Shown here: piece after piece, positions 42,794-45,542 of the stretch | How positions within the stretch are numbered: position 1 is the stretch's first letter | Layout: each line of letters begins with the position of its first letter | Assembly (NCBI GenBank): GCA_016841905.1 | Contig: JAENYF010000027.1 | Span: 1-45,542 of the forward strand | DNA: 45,542 bases | Direction: 5' to 3' | From: Desulfoscipio geothermicus | GTDB lineage: Bacteria; Bacillota; Desulfotomaculia; Desulfotomaculales; Desulfallaceae | The notes under the pieces: model-generated | What the model was told of the DNA's origin: nothing | Seen by the model: only the letters and a program-made list of their open reading frames with translations | Databases searched by the model: none | Translations under genes and position numbers: made by a program

Positions 42794-42870
42794 AGCAAAG
42801 CACCTCTTTTTCGTGGTCATGGCATAATCGCCAATATTACCCCCGAAAAAAGAGTGCTTTGTTTATTTAT
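42794..42870 (+). terminator. Terminator after oadB
   Basis: AGCAAAGCAC..TCTTTTTCG (from 42794) pairs with CGAAAAAAGA..GTGCTTTGT (to about 42861) around a 30-base loop, followed by TTATTTATTTT. Confidence 0.75.
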
Positions 42871-43139
42871 TTTCGTATAAATAGAGTTTCTTAAACAGTG
42901 CTTATTTGTCTATTGCTTGAAATTTTCAGGAATTACATCTGCCTTTGCAGACAATACTCCATTTCATGGCTGAGCACATAACTACCTAATCCTGGTTCAG
43001 ACACGCTACCGGTGCTTCCATATGAACATGCACAGGCACCGGCTAGTCCATTGCCAACGTTTTGCAGTGTCCTTTGAAGCGCTGACAAGTTCCTGTCAGG
43101 TCATAAGGAGCAGGCTCGCCATTAGCGGGCTTAATGGTC

Positions 43140-43573
43140 CACCTTTGGCAAAGAAAGTTACTATGCAAAATAAACAATGAATTGCTGCTGTCGTTGTGCT
43201 TTGTACGAACGTGTCATGTTCCTCTCTCCTTTGAGTTCGTTCCTTCCGGGCTCGGGGTTTTTCGGGCACACCCTACTGCCGTATTAGGACCTCCGCTGAC
43301 TGACTCCTGTAGGTATCCCCAGATTCCGCTCATGTATCCACACAAGTTTACTGCCTGGATCCTCCTTGGTGACTTTGGACTTTGTTATTTGCTGCAGACT
43401 CATCCGGCTTATACAGCCTCAAATTAGGTTCGTGTATCTAGCAGTCAAAGCATTTGCCGCCGGCATCGTTCAGACTCCGCCTCACGACGGACCCTTGCCC
43501 TTGGCTATGTGCTTGGTACTGTCAACCCGCACTAGATTTTCACCCAATAAAACTACGCCCATGCGGGGCGCAC
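43140..43573 (-). mobile_element. Group II intron fragment
   Basis: Read on the minus strand, 43573 begins GTGCGCCCCGCATGGGCG, the classic 5' boundary and domain I start of a bacterial group II intron, and continues through a GC-rich structured stretch to a GGAGAG site and ATG at 43217. That frame reads MTRSYKAQRQQQF and stops at about 43161, so the reverse transcriptase/maturase is deleted. No domain V was found. The intron is 3'-truncated. It lies just downstream of the terminator at 43581, the favoured target of class C introns. Between 42871 and 43140 I see a GCACCGG inverted repeat (near 43010-43043) and short frames only. Confidence 0.7.
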
Positions 43574-43580
43574 CACAAAG

Positions 43581-43613
43581 AAAACAGGACCACTTAAGCA
43601 GTAGTCCTGTTTT
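43581..43613 (-). terminator. Terminator of the DUF3311/symporter operon
   Basis: A perfect 10-base stem (43581-43590 with 43604-43613, AAAACAGGAC paired with GTCCTGTTTT) after the DUF3311 gene. On the minus strand the T tract is TTTTCTTTG, and the intron begins 8 bases beyond the stem. Confidence 0.75.
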
Positions 43614-43633
43614 TAAAATCAATGGTTATACTA

Positions 43634-43843
43634 TTAATCATTAAATGGATTTTTGGGCCAATGAAACTTGCAAAATAATCCAAAAATCACAACCATCAAA
43701 AGGTTAAGGAGTATTTGATAAAATACATGCCAGGGGATCCAGCCAAATACTATAGGGTAAACTGTGTCCCACTGCCAAAAGTCAACATATAATACAAAGG
43801 GAAGGAACAACATTATAAACCAAAACATTACTTTCCCTGTCAT
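43634..43843 (-). CDS. DUF3311 small membrane protein
   Basis: A 69-residue protein with two membrane helices and the aromatic loop YVDFWQWDTVYPIVFGWIPWH typical of DUF3311 broken here at the usual place. DUF3311 proteins are encoded beside sodium:solute symporters and probably act as accessory subunits. Here it follows the symporter gene by 78 bases, whereas in many genomes it precedes it. AGGAGG lies before the ATG. Confidence 0.8.
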   Translation of the reverse strand: MTGKVMFWFIMLFLPFVLYVDFWQWDTVYPIVFGWIPWHVFYQILLNLLMVVIFGLFCKFHWPKNPFND

Positions 43844-43920
43844 AAAGAATAACCTCCTTTAAAACAATTTTTGGCACGCATTAAACATTTTCTAATCAGC
43901 TAGTTATAATCCCTTAAAAA

Positions 43921-45417
43921 TTATGCATTTTGATTTTTGAAAATCGTATCCATGAAACCGTGTTTTTCATCGATTGCTCTTTGTTCATTTTCGCTATGTT
44001 TTGTCATGAAACTTACAACTATTAATACTACTGTACTAATAATAATTGACGGGACACAAGCTTGCCAATTGCCAAGAACCGACGCCGGAATAATACCGAA
44101 TGCAAATAGCGCCACAGTTGCCTCGCCTGCCAATACCGAGCAAATAACACCGGCTGCGGTACTTCTCCGCCAATACAGAGCGGCCAAAACTCCCGGAACA
44201 AGTACGGCATATCCGGTAAAGGCCCAGGTTACAATAGCCAATATTGCCGCCGGCGGCTTAAGAGCGATGACACAGGCCAAAATTGCTAAAGCAAAGATAA
44301 AAACACGTCCAACAAACACTTCTTTGTCCGGGCTCAGATTCTTGTTGACATATGGAATGTAAAAGTCTTTTAGTATCATTGTGCTAATGGTAATTAATTG
44401 AGAAGCCGTCGTTGACATAATAGCAGCTAATACAGCTGCTAAAACACATGCCCCAATCCATGGCGCGTAATAATTCTGTAACAACATCGGAATTATTGCG
44501 TCTGATTCCTTACCCACAAGACCAGGGAAAACTAAAGTTCCAAACGCACCGAGGAATAAAACAGGTACATAAATAATAATCATGGCAATTGGATAAAGAG
44601 TCATGGTAGTTTTTAAAGAATCCGGGTTCTTAGCTGCCAGGTACTTTGTAAAAAGCTGCGGAAAAACAGGTACGCCCAAGCCAATAACAATACCGAAGCT
44701 AATCCATTGCTCAAGTGAGAAATTACCCCTCCCAAAAAGCTCCGGTCGGATAGACATTAAATTATGAGCTGCTTCTGTAGGACCGCCGATCTTAAAAATA
44801 ATTAAGAGAAACGCTGCTACAACACAAACTATCATTACAGACCCTTGAAATAAGTCCGCGTAGGCAGTGGCCTTTAATCCGCCCATATAAACATAAACCG
44901 TAATAAATATTAAAACCATTAATACCCCTACAAAGGCAGGTACGGCACCACCGGTTATTGCGTTGATTACATAACCGGCCCCGATAGGTTGCACCAACAT
45001 GTAGGCTACGGTAAAGACAGCAAACGCTAATAACATAACAAGGGTTACACCCTTGCTGTTGTATATAGCCCCTAAAAGTTGAGGTGCTGTCATAAACCCA
45101 TACTGCCTGCCAAGCAGCCAGGTGCGATAACCAATTGCATAAAAGAATACAGCTGCTAAACTTGTAGTAGTGGCCAGATAACCAAAGAAGCCCACCCCCA
45201 AGTGGTAAGCTCCGCCGGGAGCACCCATATAAGCAAATGCGCTAATATTTGTTGCAAATAAAGTAAAGAACATAACATAAGGACCGAGTTCTCTTGCTGC
45301 TAAAAAATAACCTTCAGATGATTTCGCTGATTGTCTGCCTGTATATATCCCTATACCAAGGGTAAATGCTAGATAGGCTAGAATAACCGCCATTGCCCCC
45401 CACGCTGGACCTGACAT
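43921..45417 (-). CDS. Sodium:solute symporter family transporter
   Basis: A 498-residue SSS-family carrier with about thirteen membrane helices. Family features: SAFAYMGAPGGAYHLGVG in the early helices (sodium-site region), YVYMGGLKATAYADLFQG, and MSTTASQLITISTMILKDFY. Closest by layout to monocarboxylate or amino-acid carriers such as MctP, which also pair with DUF3311. Substrate is not determinable. GGAGG is 8 bases before the ATG. The 125 bases upstream to the window end hold no further gene. Confidence 0.88.
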   Translation of the reverse strand: MSGPAWGAMAVILAYLAFTLGIGIYTGRQSAKSSEGYFLAARELGPYVMFFTLFATNISAFAYMGAPGGAYHLGVGFFGYLATTTSLAAVFFYAIGYRTWLLGRQYGFMTAPQLLGAIYNSKGVTLVMLLAFAVFTVAYMLVQPIGAGYVINAITGGAVPAFVGVLMVLIFITVYVYMGGLKATAYADLFQGSVMIVCVVAAFLLIIFKIGGPTEAAHNLMSIRPELFGRGNFSLEQWISFGIVIGLGVPVFPQLFTKYLAAKNPDSLKTTMTLYPIAMIIIYVPVLFLGAFGTLVFPGLVGKESDAIIPMLLQNYYAPWIGACVLAAVLAAIMSTTASQLITISTMILKDFYIPYVNKNLSPDKEVFVGRVFIFALAILACVIALKPPAAILAIVTWAFTGYAVLVPGVLAALYWRRSTAAGVICSVLAGEATVALFAFGIIPASVLGNWQACVPSIIISTVVLIVVSFMTKHSENEQRAIDEKHGFMDTIFKNQNA

Positions 45418-45542
45418 ATAACATCCTCCTTTTTAAATATAGAATTCCATCTCGTAAACTGTCTTAAGTTTAAGTAATAACACAAACCACTAGCGTTGTA
45501 TAAATAGAATTTATAAACGTCAAGCTTGAAAAACACTTAAAA

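Noticed and set aside
43134..43644. Two plus-strand frames between oadB and the DUF3311 gene
   Set aside because: They lie antisense to the group II intron fragment and show no protein family.
1..45542. CRISPR array, prophage or integrative element
   Set aside because: No regularly spaced repeats, integrase, phage structural gene or flanking attachment repeats were seen; the only mobile DNA is the intron fragment.

Overview
The window looks like the chromosome of an anaerobic, spore-former-related Firmicute of the Desulfotomaculum/Peptococcaceae type. This is inferred from gene content: acetate uptake permease, Na+-translocating decarboxylase subunits, [NiFe] hydrogenase with a full hyp set, molybdenum cofactor and storage genes, DUF3231/DUF2680/DUF2508 proteins, strong AGGAGG ribosome sites and frequent TTG/GTG starts. 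No rRNA, tRNA or CRISPR array was seen. Intact operons alternate with an unusually dense set of decayed genes.

Region by region. 1-5.1 kb: a scar resembling the flanks of a universal stress protein (USP) gene, a DUF3231 gene broken by one stop codon, an iron-sulfur protein and a MarR regulator that share an operator, a DUF2508-like protein, a USP, and an acetate permease. 5.1-7.8 kb: an Lsa-type ABC-F ribosome-protection gene behind a textbook attenuator, then an amidohydrolase. 7.8-13.4 kb: a YdbS/YdbT PH-domain pair, a B12-binding radical SAM protein, a frameshifted RND pump remnant, DUF1456 and YccF proteins. 13.8-17.6 kb: a Lon-like protease coupled to a DUF296 gene that seems to start with ATT, then a chloramphenicol-acetyltransferase-like gene. 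18.1-22 kb: a molybdenum/tungsten island with a MoaE-like protein, wrecks of an MBL hydrolase and of a TupA-like tungstate-binding protein, two tandem Moco-type riboswitch candidates each followed by a terminator, an unknown 258-residue gene, and a molybdenum-storage-like protein with a small partner. 23.1-29.5 kb: a DUF2680 envelope protein, a two-component system preceded by a 30-residue membrane peptide, a CstB-like persulfide dioxygenase-rhodanese followed by a truncated YeeE/YedE gene, remnants of an anion permease, DUF5320 and DUF134, and a gamma-carbonic anhydrase. 29.6-38.4 kb: [NiFe] hydrogenase large and small subunits, a maturation protease, and hypF-E-D-C-B-A. 38.5-45.5 kb: a frameshifted NhaD/ArsB-type permease, a second USP, OadG/OadB-like subunits, a truncated group II intron behind a terminator, and a DUF3311 plus sodium:solute symporter pair.

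How the parts fit: the 29.6-38.4 kb block holds both hydrogenase subunits and the six hyp genes plus endopeptidase needed to build the NiFe(CN)2CO site. No membrane anchor, Tat signal or electron-accepting subunit is encoded beside it. The 18-22 kb block suggests molybdate/tungstate handling in which uptake has decayed while cofactor synthesis (MoaE), cofactor sensing (riboswitches) and metal storage remain. Sulfur handling (CstB-like), acetate/decarboxylate transport and stress proteins fit an anaerobic, sulfur-rich habitat.

Strongest candidates for something new: the tandem Moco-like riboswitches ahead of an uncharacterised gene, a hydrogenase small subunit lacking the usual N-terminal proximal-cluster cysteines, hairpins covering the hydrogenase ribosome site, and a tiny membrane peptide heading a two-component operon. 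All identifications are by eye; no database search or folding program was run.
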